Source: an uncultured Muribaculaceae bacterium
GTDB lineage: Bacteria; Bacteroidota; Bacteroidia; Bacteroidales; Muribaculaceae
DNA length: 24,749 nucleotides
Assembly (NCBI GenBank): GCA_910584735.1
Contig: CAJUBM010000031.1
Coordinates: 1-24,749 of the forward strand
Direction: 5' to 3'
Shown here piece after piece: positions 1 to 7,598 of this stretch (positions within the stretch are counted from its first letter, which is position 1; each line of letters opens with the position of its first letter). Made by a program: the position numbers and the translations under genes. The notes below the pieces were generated by a model. The model made no database searches, was not told the DNA's origin, and saw only the letters and a list, made by a program, of their open reading frames with translations.

Positions 1-71
1 GCAAAGTTCGCATTTATTCTCCTTTTTAACAACCTACTTTTTACATTGACCCGTTTTTCAATGGCTATTGC

Positions 72-1487
72 GTGCTTTCGTTGTTGGGGGATAATATAAT
101 TTGGCTGCGTCTGCTGCGTGTTGTGTGCTATATGGTGGCTATCTTACTTCCGTTATGGTATTTTTATCATCGTACCCGTGATTGGGCATGGACATTGGGG
201 CTGGGTAGCTTTCTAATAATGTTGATAATGGGAAACGCCATGGAACTATACGGATGGGATGTTGGCGCATATCCCTTTGAGAGTGCGCTGTTGGTGTTGT
301 CTTTTTGTTATATTGACCGCCCCGGACGCAAACTCGCGGTGTTGTGCGGTGTTGTTTGCGGCCTGATGGTTATGGCGCGAATTACTACCGGTGTACTTGG
401 CCTTCCTATACTTATTGCCGTCCTGTTGGCAGGACGGATGTTACATAATGATAGTGTGCGGGCTTTATGGGGGACAGTGGCGCTTACTTTTGGAGCGATG
501 TTTGTTACTATTCTTACCGTGGTAATCATAATGAAAGGGGATGTAATGTCCTATATGTCGGCTTGGAGTGCAGATAATATTATCACCGGGCATGGCTTCC
601 GGGATATGCTCTACGGCTATCTGAGGTGGGCATGGGACGATGTGGTTTTTTATTCCCGCTTGTTGAAACTGGATGTTGTGATAATATGCTGCTGTCTTCT
701 CACGATTGCATATGGGAAGGTTTTCGGACGTGTCGGCTATCTGGCGGTGATGGCAGTTATATTACTATTTTTGATTTTTAAGAGGATGGGCGATGGCGGT
801 GGTGTTTTTGGAAAATACCTGGTGCCTGTGGTGGTGCTTGTCTACCTCTTCCTTATGGTTAGAGGCAGAGAGGAGAACTGGGCGATTGACAAATGGAAGA
901 TATTCTTGGTCTTGGTTTTTGCGTTACTCCCGGCAGTGGGGTCGGACAGGGTTCTCCTTAGATTGACGTTTTTCTATTCCATTCCGTTGCTGATGGCGAT
1001 GGTCTATAATTATAGAAACGAATTCTTGAAATTGATGTTCCTTTATCTCACTATACCCGCTCTCGCGTGTTGGATATATTGGGAAATTACGAAATACGGG
1101 AGCTATTGCCGGGCGGAGGAGTTCCTCCCACGCCATCAATATATACTTGGAGATGGGGAGCGATGCCGGGCTATTGGGAAGCTCTCTGTAGAGATAGACC
1201 GGCTGAAGGCAGAGCATAAACGTTTCGGCGTCTTCGGAGATTCCCGATATGTGGCTTCTTATATTTTCGAGGATGAGAAACCGTTCCATTTCCAGGCGTT
1301 CCATTATTATTATCGCGAACAGACCCGGCAATGGATTAAGGACTATGCAGATAGTCTCGATGCCGTGGTAATGGCCCGTTGCGATCTCCCTTCGATGACC
1401 TATGCGGAGGTTGCCGACCTGTTCGGTCAGTATGGCATGAAGCAGCAGGCAGAGGTCGGAGACTATGTTGTTTTCTCTAAAGATTAA
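72..1487 (+). CDS. Polytopic membrane protein, GT-C glycosyltransferase-like; 5' end uncertain or broken
   Basis: The protein has about nine to ten hydrophobic segments in its first 340 residues and then a soluble C-terminal part of about 120 residues. This layout fits GT-C type, lipid-linked-sugar-dependent glycosyltransferases of the inner membrane, but I see no family-defining motif and the call is inference. The listed start is a GTG. The same frame stays open upstream to base 30, after a TAA at 27-29, and encodes the plausible stretch DPFFNGYCVLSLLGDN, so the real N-terminus lies further left. Frame 1 from base 1 is also open and hydrophobic, and one extra T in the T5 run at 38-42 would join it to this frame. 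The gene is therefore 5'-partial or frameshifted. A thioesterase gene follows after 26 bases on the same strand. Confidence 0.6.
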   Translation: MLSLLGDNIIWLRLLRVVCYMVAILLPLWYFYHRTRDWAWTLGLGSFLIMLIMGNAMELYGWDVGAYPFESALLVLSFCYIDRPGRKLAVLCGVVCGLMVMARITTGVLGLPILIAVLLAGRMLHNDSVRALWGTVALTFGAMFVTILTVVIIMKGDVMSYMSAWSADNIITGHGFRDMLYGYLRWAWDDVVFYSRLLKLDVVIICCCLLTIAYGKVFGRVGYLAVMAVILLFLIFKRMGDGGGVFGKYLVPVVVLVYLFLMVRGREENWAIDKWKIFLVLVFALLPAVGSDRVLLRLTFFYSIPLLMAMVYNYRNEFLKLMFLYLTIPALACWIYWEITKYGSYCRAEEFLPRHQYILGDGERCRAIGKLSVEIDRLKAEHKRFGVFGDSRYVASYIFEDEKPFHFQAFHYYYREQTRQWIKDYADSLDAVVMARCDLPSMTYAEVADLFGQYGMKQQAEVGDYVVFSKD

Positions 1488-1513
1488 GTAGGACGGATTT
1501 AGAAAGAAATAGT

Positions 1514-2292
1514 ATGGAAAGTGAAGGAATGGCGGCAAAGCCGCGTGAGCTAAGGCAGAGGTATTTCCTGACACCGGCAGAGTGCAACCCGCAGGGTCGG
1601 ATGCCTCTGACGCTGCTTATAAACCGGCTGATAGAGATTGCCACGCTCCATGCCAATGAGATTGGAATCGGTTACGCATCGCTGGTTGGATATCGGCAGA
1701 CATGGGTGCTGTCGCGTGTGGCGGTGGAAATGACCCGTTATCCGGAAGTGAACGACCATTATGAGATTGCCACATGGATATGCTCGGTGAACAGACTGTT
1801 TTCGGAACGAGATTTCTGTATCTACGATTCCGAGGGGGGGTTATCGGCTGGGCGCGGACAGTGTGGGCCGTGCTTGATACGGAGACGCGGCAGGGTGCCG
1901 ACATATCGCGCATGGCATGGATCGGGGAAATTGCCGATGCCGGGCGCTGTCCGATAGCAAAGGCGTCAAGGCCGCGTCCGTTAGTGGATTATAGGGAGGA
2001 GCATTATCGATTCACTTACTGCGACATCGATTTCAACCGACATGTGAATTCCTCGCGCTACATCGAACTGCTCCTAAACCAATGGAGCCTTGATTTCCAC
2101 GACTGTTACCGGCTGTCACGTTTCGAGATTGCCTATATGCGCGAGGCTTATTACGATGAGGAGGTAGAAGTGCGCCTCCATGATGAGTGTGCGACGTCGG
2201 ATGGGGATGGCACCCCCCTCTCCACCCGCGCCGAACTCGTCCATGAGGGGCATCCCCTCTGCCGGGCCCTCCTGTCGTTCACCGAGCGGTAG
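1514..2292 (+). pseudogene. Acyl-ACP thioesterase (double hotdog) interrupted by a frame break at a G7 run
   Basis: Two overlapping reading frames together make one acyl-ACP thioesterase of the FatA/FatB-like bacterial family, which releases fatty acids from acyl carrier protein in the cytoplasm. The first frame (from 1514) carries the N-terminal hotdog, with LINRLIEIATLHANEIGIGY and YEIATWICSVNRLFSERDF. It runs out of homology at DSEGG. The second frame picks up exactly there with VIGWARTVWAVLDTETR and continues to the second hotdog, which contains the typical DIDFNRHVNSSRYIE (Asn and His of the active site) and ends at 2292. The switch point is the G7 run at 1834-1840. Eight Gs, or five, would restore one protein of about 259 residues, the usual family length. 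The break could be true inactivation, a slipping G tract or a consensus error. The family call is firm; the functional status is open. Confidence 0.8.
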
Positions 2293-2362
2293 ACCCGGTT
2301 TCGTGTCAGCAATCCCAATAGGACGATTTTGGAGGGAGGTGGTTCGATTTTGACGGCTTCTT

Positions 2363-2394
2363 TTTGGGAAGTCGGAAAACTTTGTGTATCTTTG
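2363..2394 (+). promoter_or_regulatory. Promoter of greA
   Basis: A TTTGG -33 box at 2363-2367 sits exactly 24 bases before a TATCTTTG -7 box at 2387-2394, an excellent match to the Bacteroidota housekeeping promoter. It predicts a 5' leader of about 190 bases before the greA ATG at 2589, long for a single elongation-factor gene. Confidence 0.8.
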
Positions 2395-2440
2395 CATTGT
2401 TAATATAAAGAATGTCGTAAGGACAGGTTTTTTAAGGTAT

Positions 2441-2489
2441 AAAAAGAGCAGGGTCTCCCCCGTGATGCGGGGCGGGGCGCTTTCTTTTT
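2441..2489 (+). terminator. Terminator-like hairpin inside the greA leader (candidate attenuator)
   Basis: Between the greA promoter and the greA start lies a stem-loop. AAAAAG at 2441-2446 pairs with CTTTTT at 2484-2489, GC at 2448-2449 with GC at 2479-2480, and an inner CCCCG (2458-2462) with CGGGG (2468-2472) around a TGATG loop. The 3' side ends in a T-rich tract. The shape resembles an intrinsic terminator, but it stands upstream of the gene it would cut off, so an attenuator or a short leader RNA is the natural reading. The outer stem is bulged and the inner stem is only five pairs. Confidence 0.45.
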
Positions 2490-2588
2490 GCTATCCTTCA
2501 AAAAACGGATGAGGGAGCCGTAGATGCTCGTTCTGAATTAAACTTCTTTATATCCAAATATTTACGAATAATTAAAAAATAACATATC

Positions 2589-3059
2589 ATGGCATTGACT
2601 TACATGACAAAAGAGGGCTATAACAAAAAGATGCAGGAGATAGCCTATCTTGAATCGGTGGAACGTCCCCGCGTATCTGCCGCTATCGCGGAGGCCCGCG
2701 ACAAAGGAGACCTCTCGGAGAACTCGGAATATGACGCCGCCAAGGAGGCCCAGGGGCTTCTGGAGATGAAGATAGCCAAGTTGAAAGACCTTGTGGCTAA
2801 CGCCCGCATAATAGACGAGTCGAAGCTGTCGAAAGACGAGGTCGCAATCCTTTCAAAGGTGAAGATTACCAACATGGCAAACGGCATGACTATAGAGTAC
2901 ACCATAGTGGCTGACTCCGAGGCCAATCTCAAGGAGAAGAAAATCGGTGCCTCTACACCTATTGCGAAGGGGCTGCTGGGCCATAAGCTGGGCGACGTGG
3001 TGGAAATACGTGTTCCGGCGGGGCTGATGAAGTTCGAGATAAAGGAAATTTCGTTCTAA
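2589..3059 (+). CDS. greA: Transcription elongation factor GreA
   Basis: GreA rescues backtracked RNA polymerase by inserting its coiled coil into the secondary channel and stimulating cleavage of the extruded transcript. The 156 residues are the normal family length. Residues 1-75 form the antiparallel coiled coil. The conserved tip is ARDKGDLSENSEYDAAKEAQ, whose Asp and Glu coordinate the catalytic magnesium. The C-terminal FKBP-like domain contains the typical GASTPIAKGLLGHKLGD and ends with a strand (VEIRVPAG...FEIKEI). The ATG at 2589 is the only sensible start and is preceded by an AT-rich stretch rather than a Shine-Dalgarno. The gene has its own strong promoter and a long leader, and appears monocistronic or loosely linked to the HIT gene 182 bases downstream. 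Confidence 0.97.
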   Translation: MALTYMTKEGYNKKMQEIAYLESVERPRVSAAIAEARDKGDLSENSEYDAAKEAQGLLEMKIAKLKDLVANARIIDESKLSKDEVAILSKVKITNMANGMTIEYTIVADSEANLKEKKIGASTPIAKGLLGHKLGDVVEIRVPAGLMKFEIKEISF

Positions 3060-3227
3060 TAAGTAACTGGACTTAAAAGAGGTTGTAAGCAGACCTTTAG
3101 GTTGCCAATAAGTAACTGTTCAAAATTATTCTATACTAACAGGTCTGATTATATCAATGTTTCTCCGGCAAAATTTTTGAATCTTTTCCTCGGACAAACA
3201 TTAAAATAGTTTCGACCAGTTACTTAT
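3058..3227. repeat. Three copies of ATAAGTAACTG between greA and the HIT gene (two direct, one inverted)
   Basis: AATAAGTAACTG occurs at 3058-3069 and again at 3107-3118. Its inverted form CAGTTACTTAT is at 3217-3227, just before the HIT gene start at 3242. The same interval has a second inverted pair, CAGACCT at 3090-3096 and AGGTCTG at 3141-3147. The repeats could be binding sites for a regulator of the HIT gene, or arms of an RNA structure. A weak -7 candidate (TAGTTTCG, 3207-3214) lies beside the inverted copy. I recognise no known motif. Confidence 0.6.
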
Positions 3228-3241
3228 CTAAAATTACAAAG

Positions 3242-3634
3242 ATGGCTTCGATATTTTCAAAGATAGCTGCCGGGGAGATTCCCTCATACAAGGTGGCCGA
3301 GGATGACCGACATTTCGCGTTTCTGGATATAAACCCCGTACATCCGGGGCATGTGCTTGTAATCCCCAAGAAAGAGGTAGATTATCTTTTCGACCTCTCA
3401 GACGAGGAGTATGCCTCTCTGCTGCTGTTTGCTAAGAAGGTGGCAGGGGCTATAAAGCGCGCCATTCCGTGTAAGAAAGTAGGGGTTACTGTAATCGGTC
3501 TTGACGTACCCCATGCCCATATCCACCTCGTGCCGATGGACAAAGGGGAGGATATGAACTTCTGCGCTCCCAAGCTCACATTGCCTGCTGAAGAGATGGC
3601 AGATATCGCGGCTGCCATAGCTGCCGAGTTTTAA
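3242..3634 (+). CDS. HIT-family nucleotide hydrolase (HinT-like)
   Basis: This is a cytoplasmic histidine-triad protein. Family members hydrolyse nucleoside phosphoramidates or adenylated intermediates such as aminoacyl-AMP. The signature HxHxHxx is present as HAHIHLVP, with the three histidines at residues 91, 93 and 95. The N-terminal half has the typical IFSKIAAGEIPSYKVAEDD and INPVHPGHVLVIPKK strands. At 130 residues it has the usual single-domain length. The ATG at 3242 gives the expected MASIFSKI start. The region in front holds three ATAAGTAACTG repeats that may control it. The lipoprotein gene follows after 27 bases, so the two may be cotranscribed. Confidence 0.95.
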   Translation: MASIFSKIAAGEIPSYKVAEDDRHFAFLDINPVHPGHVLVIPKKEVDYLFDLSDEEYASLLLFAKKVAGAIKRAIPCKKVGVTVIGLDVPHAHIHLVPMDKGEDMNFCAPKLTLPAEEMADIAAAIAAEF

Positions 3635-3661
3635 TGTTACGGCCTTATTGTTAACAACACT

Positions 3662-4747
3662 ATGAGAAAGATTTCATCCGTGGCGGCAGGCGTTATGATG
3701 GTGCTCTTTGGTGCCTGCTCGCACAACAACTGGACTGTTGAGGGCCGTATTGACGGAGCCGAGGGTAAGGAACTGATACTTGAGGCTGCCAATGAATCAG
3801 GGGCATGGTACGGCGTTGACACGGTTACTGTCTCTGACGATGGCAGGTATTCATTCCGTGGCGAGGTTTTAGGGCATCCTGAGATATACCGTCTCAGGCT
3901 CGGAGAGCAGTCTGCTTATTTCCCGATTGATTCGATTGAGACCATAACCTTGGACGGCAAGGTGGATAACTTTGCCAACGGCTACACTCTTTCCGGTTCC
4001 GCCGAGGCCGAGGCCATGCAGCTTGTCAACCAGATTGTTGACAGTGTGTCGCGCTCATCGGCCGGACAGACTGCTGTTTTCGACGAGGGTTTCAAACGCC
4101 GCCTGTCGGCCATAGTACTGCGCAATCCGGCAGGGATGACCGCTTATTATGCGATTTTCCGAAGCGTGGGCAATATGCGGGTGTTTGACCCGTCCGTTCC
4201 GTTTGACAACCGTATTATCGGTGCTGTGGCAAATGCTTTCAATGAACGTCGTCCTTCCGACCCGCGTACGGCCATGCTTGCCTCGCTGTTCCTCTCCAAC
4301 CGCCAGCGTCCTGTGGCTCCCACAGATACTATCATGGCTGTAGAAATCAGCCACCCGGATATAAGTCTGGCCGATGTCAGCGGGACTATGCGTCCTCTTT
4401 CTGCCGAGACGGGGCGTGGGAAGGTGGTAATAGTGAATTTCACGGCATATTCGGCCGAGGAGTCTCCCGCCATCAATGTAGCCTTGGCCAAGGTGTATGA
4501 GGCTCATAAGGGGGGACTGCAAATCTACCAGGTTGGGTTCGATGATGACGAGTATCTTTGGCGTCAGTCGGCAAAGAATATTCCTTGGATTGCGGTCTAC
4601 AACCCGCCCTCGGCAGGGGCCCGTACGCTTATGGACTTCAATGTCGGAGCGTTGCCTGCTACATTTATCATAAACCGTAACGGCGACCTCGTGGAACGTG
4701 TCAATGACCTTTCCCGGTTGGAAGATGTTGTGGTTAAATACCTGTAA
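3662..4747 (+). CDS. DUF4369/thioredoxin-fold lipoprotein lacking the redox CxxC
   Basis: The protein begins with a lipoprotein signal (MRKISSVAAGVMMVLFGAC), with the lipidated cysteine at residue 19. Residues about 23-120 resemble the N-terminal beta-rich DUF4369 domain found on Bacteroidales AhpC/TSA-type lipoproteins (WTVEGRIDGAEGKELILE). A helical linker and a C-terminal thioredoxin fold follow (VVIVNFTAYS...QIYQVGFDDD...ALPATFIINRNGDLV). Where active relatives have FWATWCGPC, this protein reads FTAYSAEESPA, so both active-site cysteines are absent while the cis-proline region (LPATFII) is kept. It should be anchored in the envelope. Disulfide chemistry is unlikely, and a binding or scaffold role is inference. 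It leads straight into the glycosyltransferase run, with 6 bases to the next gene. Confidence 0.85.
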   Translation: MRKISSVAAGVMMVLFGACSHNNWTVEGRIDGAEGKELILEAANESGAWYGVDTVTVSDDGRYSFRGEVLGHPEIYRLRLGEQSAYFPIDSIETITLDGKVDNFANGYTLSGSAEAEAMQLVNQIVDSVSRSSAGQTAVFDEGFKRRLSAIVLRNPAGMTAYYAIFRSVGNMRVFDPSVPFDNRIIGAVANAFNERRPSDPRTAMLASLFLSNRQRPVAPTDTIMAVEISHPDISLADVSGTMRPLSAETGRGKVVIVNFTAYSAEESPAINVALAKVYEAHKGGLQIYQVGFDDDEYLWRQSAKNIPWIAVYNPPSAGARTLMDFNVGALPATFIINRNGDLVERVNDLSRLEDVVVKYL

Positions 4748-4753
4748 TCCGAT

Positions 4754-5590
4754 ATGGCACTTCCACCCATCCGTCTGCAGGTGCTTATAGCCACGCATCG
4801 TCCTGAAGGGATTGCCCGCGTGGCCGCTATGAATCTGCCCCGACTGGAGGATGTGGATTATCTTGTGTCGTGGCAGGATTCGGGTGACATTCCCGTGCCT
4901 GTCGAGCTTGAGGGACGCCGGGATGTGCGTGTGATCCGTTTTGACCGCCCGGGTGTTAGCGCTAACCGTAACAATCTGCTTGAACAGGCTTCCGGGGATT
5001 TTGTGTTGATTGCCGATGACGACCTGATATACACCGAGGAGAGCCTTACCAACGTGCTTGCATGTATATATGCCCATCCCCATATAGGCTATTTTTCGTT
5101 CCGCTATAAAGGTCCCGATAACAAGGTGTACCCCCAAGAGGCTTGTTCACTTGATAAGCCGCCGAGAGGATTCTATCAGACGGCTTTTGAAGTGGCATTA
5201 TATAATCCTAACCGGCGCAATCGGGAGGGAAGACTCCGTTTTAACGAGTATTTCGGCCCGGGAGCACCGGTGCTTACTGCCGGAGAGGATGAGATGCTGC
5301 TCCTTACGGCACGAAAGATGGGGCTCAAATGCATGTATTTCCCCATTGACGTGGCTACTCATCCCGGCCTTACAACGGGGAGCCGTAAGGCTACTCCGGG
5401 GGTGGCGAAGTCAAACGGGGCTATCATCGCGCTTGAACACCCGGTTACGTGGCCTCTCCGGGTTACTGTAAACTCCTGGCGTATGGCGCGTAAAGGACGT
5501 ATGGGTTTCCTTCCTGCATTATGGAATATGGCACATGGCGCAGTCTATGCCCTGTATCGCAGACGTTGGATGCTTCCATCATCGAAATGA
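4754..5590 (+). CDS. GT2-family glycosyltransferase (first of three)
   Basis: This is a GT-A fold glycosyltransferase that should transfer a sugar from a nucleotide donor to a growing cell-surface glycan at the inner face of the cytoplasmic membrane. The N-terminal strand LQVLIATHRPEGIARV and the nucleotide-binding GVSANRNNLLEQASGDFVLIADDD are typical. The acidic DxD-type metal site is the DDD at residues 88-90. GAPVLTAGEDEMLLLTAR is the acceptor-side ED motif region. At 278 residues it is normal for a single-domain GT2. A weakly hydrophobic C-terminus may touch the membrane. It begins 6 bases after the lipoprotein gene and ends 11 bases before the next glycosyltransferase, which implies one operon. 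Donor and acceptor cannot be read from the sequence. Confidence 0.9.
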   Translation: MALPPIRLQVLIATHRPEGIARVAAMNLPRLEDVDYLVSWQDSGDIPVPVELEGRRDVRVIRFDRPGVSANRNNLLEQASGDFVLIADDDLIYTEESLTNVLACIYAHPHIGYFSFRYKGPDNKVYPQEACSLDKPPRGFYQTAFEVALYNPNRRNREGRLRFNEYFGPGAPVLTAGEDEMLLLTARKMGLKCMYFPIDVATHPGLTTGSRKATPGVAKSNGAIIALEHPVTWPLRVTVNSWRMARKGRMGFLPALWNMAHGAVYALYRRRWMLPSSK

Positions 5591-5601
5591 CAGAATGAGG
5601 C

Positions 5602-6531
5602 ATGGAATATGAACTGACTATAGTTATTCCGGTATATAACCGTGCCGGAATCGTTGGCCGTACCCTCGATAGTGTGCGGCATCAGACGTTACGTCCGTTA
5701 CGTGTCGTCCTCGTTGATAATAATTCCACGGACGAGACCCTGCATGTGTTGCAGGCATGGAAAGAGCATGTCGAAGGACCGGGATTTGAAGTGACGGTGG
5801 TAAGTGAGCCAAAGCCCGGGGCTGCCGCTGCCCGCAACCGGGGACTTCGCGAGGTTGCCACTCCGTTCACCATGTTTTTCGATAGCGATGATATTATGCT
5901 GCCCGGGCATGCAAAGCGGGCTTTGGATGCTTTCCACCGGGATATTCCACACGATATCGTGGGGTGGGATGTTGAGTATGTGTCGCCGCGAGGAAAGGTC
6001 TCTTTAAAGCCGTTCTATGATAAGGATGTCATATGGCATACCATCATGCACGGGTCTATGGCCACCCTGCGTTATGCAGCGCGCACCGAACTTTTCCGTG
6101 AGGCCGGAGGATGGGATAATCTTGACCGGGGATGGGACGATATAGAACTTGGAGTAAGGTTGCTTGTTCGGAAACCTTCGGTTTTAAGGCTTGGGGGAGG
6201 ACCCACAGTAAAGGTGATAGAGACGATAGACTCTATTACCGGGGATGCTTTCTCTCCCAAAGCACCGTGTTGGGAACGAAGTTTGGACAGTATTGAGAGA
6301 ACTCTCGACCATTTCGGTCATCCAACTATCTGTGTGGATTTGCGCCGTGCCCATCTTGCCGGATGTTATATCGCCGAGGGAGCGCCGGAGGAAGGTTGGC
6401 GTCTAATGGCCGGTGTGCTGAAAGATACGCAGTCCCGGTTTATGCGTTTGCTGTTGCGTTTCGCATGTCGTTACACGGCATTGGGGGGGCGTGGAGTGGC
6501 CCGTCTGCTCAGGCCGTTCTTTAAGGTATGA
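5602..6531 (+). CDS. GT2-family glycosyltransferase (second of three)
   Basis: The family hallmark starts the protein: LTIVIPVYNRAGIVGRTLDSV, then VVLVDNNSTDETL and KPGAAAARNRGL. The DxD-type motif is DSDD at residues 94-97. GWDNLDRGWDDIELGVRLL provides the downstream ED-type motif. The length of 309 residues is typical. The stop codon overlaps the start of the third glycosyltransferase in ATGA, showing translational coupling. A G7 run at 6483-6489 lies in frame near the 3' end (Leu-Gly-Gly-Arg). Slippage there would replace the last residues and break the coupling. Sugar specificity is unknown. Confidence 0.92.
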   Translation: MEYELTIVIPVYNRAGIVGRTLDSVRHQTLRPLRVVLVDNNSTDETLHVLQAWKEHVEGPGFEVTVVSEPKPGAAAARNRGLREVATPFTMFFDSDDIMLPGHAKRALDAFHRDIPHDIVGWDVEYVSPRGKVSLKPFYDKDVIWHTIMHGSMATLRYAARTELFREAGGWDNLDRGWDDIELGVRLLVRKPSVLRLGGGPTVKVIETIDSITGDAFSPKAPCWERSLDSIERTLDHFGHPTICVDLRRAHLAGCYIAEGAPEEGWRLMAGVLKDTQSRFMRLLLRFACRYTALGGRGVARLLRPFFKV

Positions 6532-7541
6532 AGTTAGATATGGGGAAAGAGGAGATTAAGCCGAAGGTATCTGTTATAGTTGCCACATATAACCAGGAGG
6601 ACACGTTGGGAGCATCTTTGGATTCGATTCTTGCCCAGCAGTGTGATTTCCCTTTCGAGATAGAACTGGCCGATGATTGCTCCACTGACGGTACACGTAG
6701 GGTATGCGAGGAATATGTCCGCCGGTACCCCGGGATAATTCGCTATACGCGTAACGAAAAGAACCTCGGTTGCCGCGATAATTATTTTGATACGCTTCTG
6801 CGGTGTCGTGCTCCGTATATAGCCGACCTGGCCGGGGATGATATATGGATAGACCCTACCAAGCTGGCGCGTCAGGTCGAAGTGCTTGATTCCAATCCTG
6901 AGGTTACATTGGTGCATACCGGATGGCAGTATATGGATGCGGTTTCCGGCACCGTAACCCCTTCAGGTTATACCGGCACGGAAAAATGGCTGAGGCAGGA
7001 GATTGAGGGGAGTGAACTTCTTGAGCCGTTGGTCGCCTCGGTTGATGCCATGGCCGTACATTCATGCACTACTCTTTATCGTAAGGAGGTGTTCATGCGG
7101 GCATATGCCTCAGATAAGATGCTGTTCCGTTCATCGGAATATCCCTGCGAGGATTTGCAACTGATGGTGGCGCTGGCGGCTGCTGGACGTGTGGCATATC
7201 TGCCGGAGGTAACATTGAATTATCGGGTAGGGAATAGGGCGCAGATTACGTCTCCGGCAGATTCGGCCAAGGCGTTCAGGTTTTATTTCGGAACATTGAA
7301 GCTGAGAAGATATTTACAGAAGAAATACGGCCTTTCATCCGGTATGGTGGATTATGCCAATACCGTTCTTGCTTCCTATGTATCGTCAAGGGCTTTCGCT
7401 GCCGCCGATTCAGAGGGGATAGCATGCTTGTCGACATTCTGTCGTGCGAACGGTATCGCAATACCTCTGCGCACCAGGATGAAGTCGCTGTTGAGGCATA
7501 CCGGCCCTCTGTTCCGTTTTTTGTCAAAACGTTGGAGGTAA
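6528..7541 (+). CDS. GT2-family glycosyltransferase (third of three)
   Basis: After a short leader (MKLDMGKEEIK) comes the canonical KVSVIVATYNQEDTLGASLDSIL, then ELADDCSTDGT and the metal-binding LAGDDIW, with GDD at residues 103-105. The middle contains an acceptor-site segment (SSEYPCEDLQLMVALAAAG), a common arrangement in Bacteroidales capsule and O-antigen transferases that begin with VSVIVATYNQ. The length of 337 residues is normal. The ATG at 6528 overlaps the previous gene's TGA. A start at residue 5 is also possible but would lose the overlap. It is the last gene of the run, with a G8 tract (7543-7550) and a perfect terminator immediately after it. Confidence 0.92.
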   Translation: MKLDMGKEEIKPKVSVIVATYNQEDTLGASLDSILAQQCDFPFEIELADDCSTDGTRRVCEEYVRRYPGIIRYTRNEKNLGCRDNYFDTLLRCRAPYIADLAGDDIWIDPTKLARQVEVLDSNPEVTLVHTGWQYMDAVSGTVTPSGYTGTEKWLRQEIEGSELLEPLVASVDAMAVHSCTTLYRKEVFMRAYASDKMLFRSSEYPCEDLQLMVALAAAGRVAYLPEVTLNYRVGNRAQITSPADSAKAFRFYFGTLKLRRYLQKKYGLSSGMVDYANTVLASYVSSRAFAAADSEGIACLSTFCRANGIAIPLRTRMKSLLRHTGPLFRFLSKRWR

Positions 7542-7551
7542 AGGGGGGGGC

Positions 7552-7594
7552 GGAACCAAAAAGGACGCGTTTTTAACGCGTCCTTTTTGGTTCC
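7552..7594. terminator. Bidirectional intrinsic terminator shared by the GT2 run and tRNA-Gln
   Basis: Arms at 7552-7570 and 7576-7594 are perfectly complementary over 19 pairs with a five-base T-rich loop. Each arm contains a run of five A or five T, so the hairpin has a U-tract in either reading direction. It lies 10 bases after the third glycosyltransferase (+) and just downstream of tRNA-Gln (-), serving both convergent transcripts. Confidence 0.92.
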
Positions 7595-7598
7595 AGAG

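Noticed and set aside
924..1574. A 216-residue open frame on the minus strand
   Set aside because: It is antisense to the membrane protein and the thioesterase start, its composition is unlike a real protein, and no family resemblance is visible.
1774..1960. Programmed ribosomal frameshift in the thioesterase
   Set aside because: No stimulatory structure was evident and thioesterases are not known to use one. Tract slippage or a consensus error is simpler.
3648..3657. Palindrome TTGTTAACAA just before the lipoprotein gene as an operator
   Set aside because: It is short and AT-rich, and palindromes of this length are common by chance. There is no second copy nearby.
4055..5137. A 360-residue open frame on the minus strand
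   Set aside because: It lies antisense to the lipoprotein and the first glycosyltransferase, both clearly real by family motifs, and its translation has no recognisable domain.
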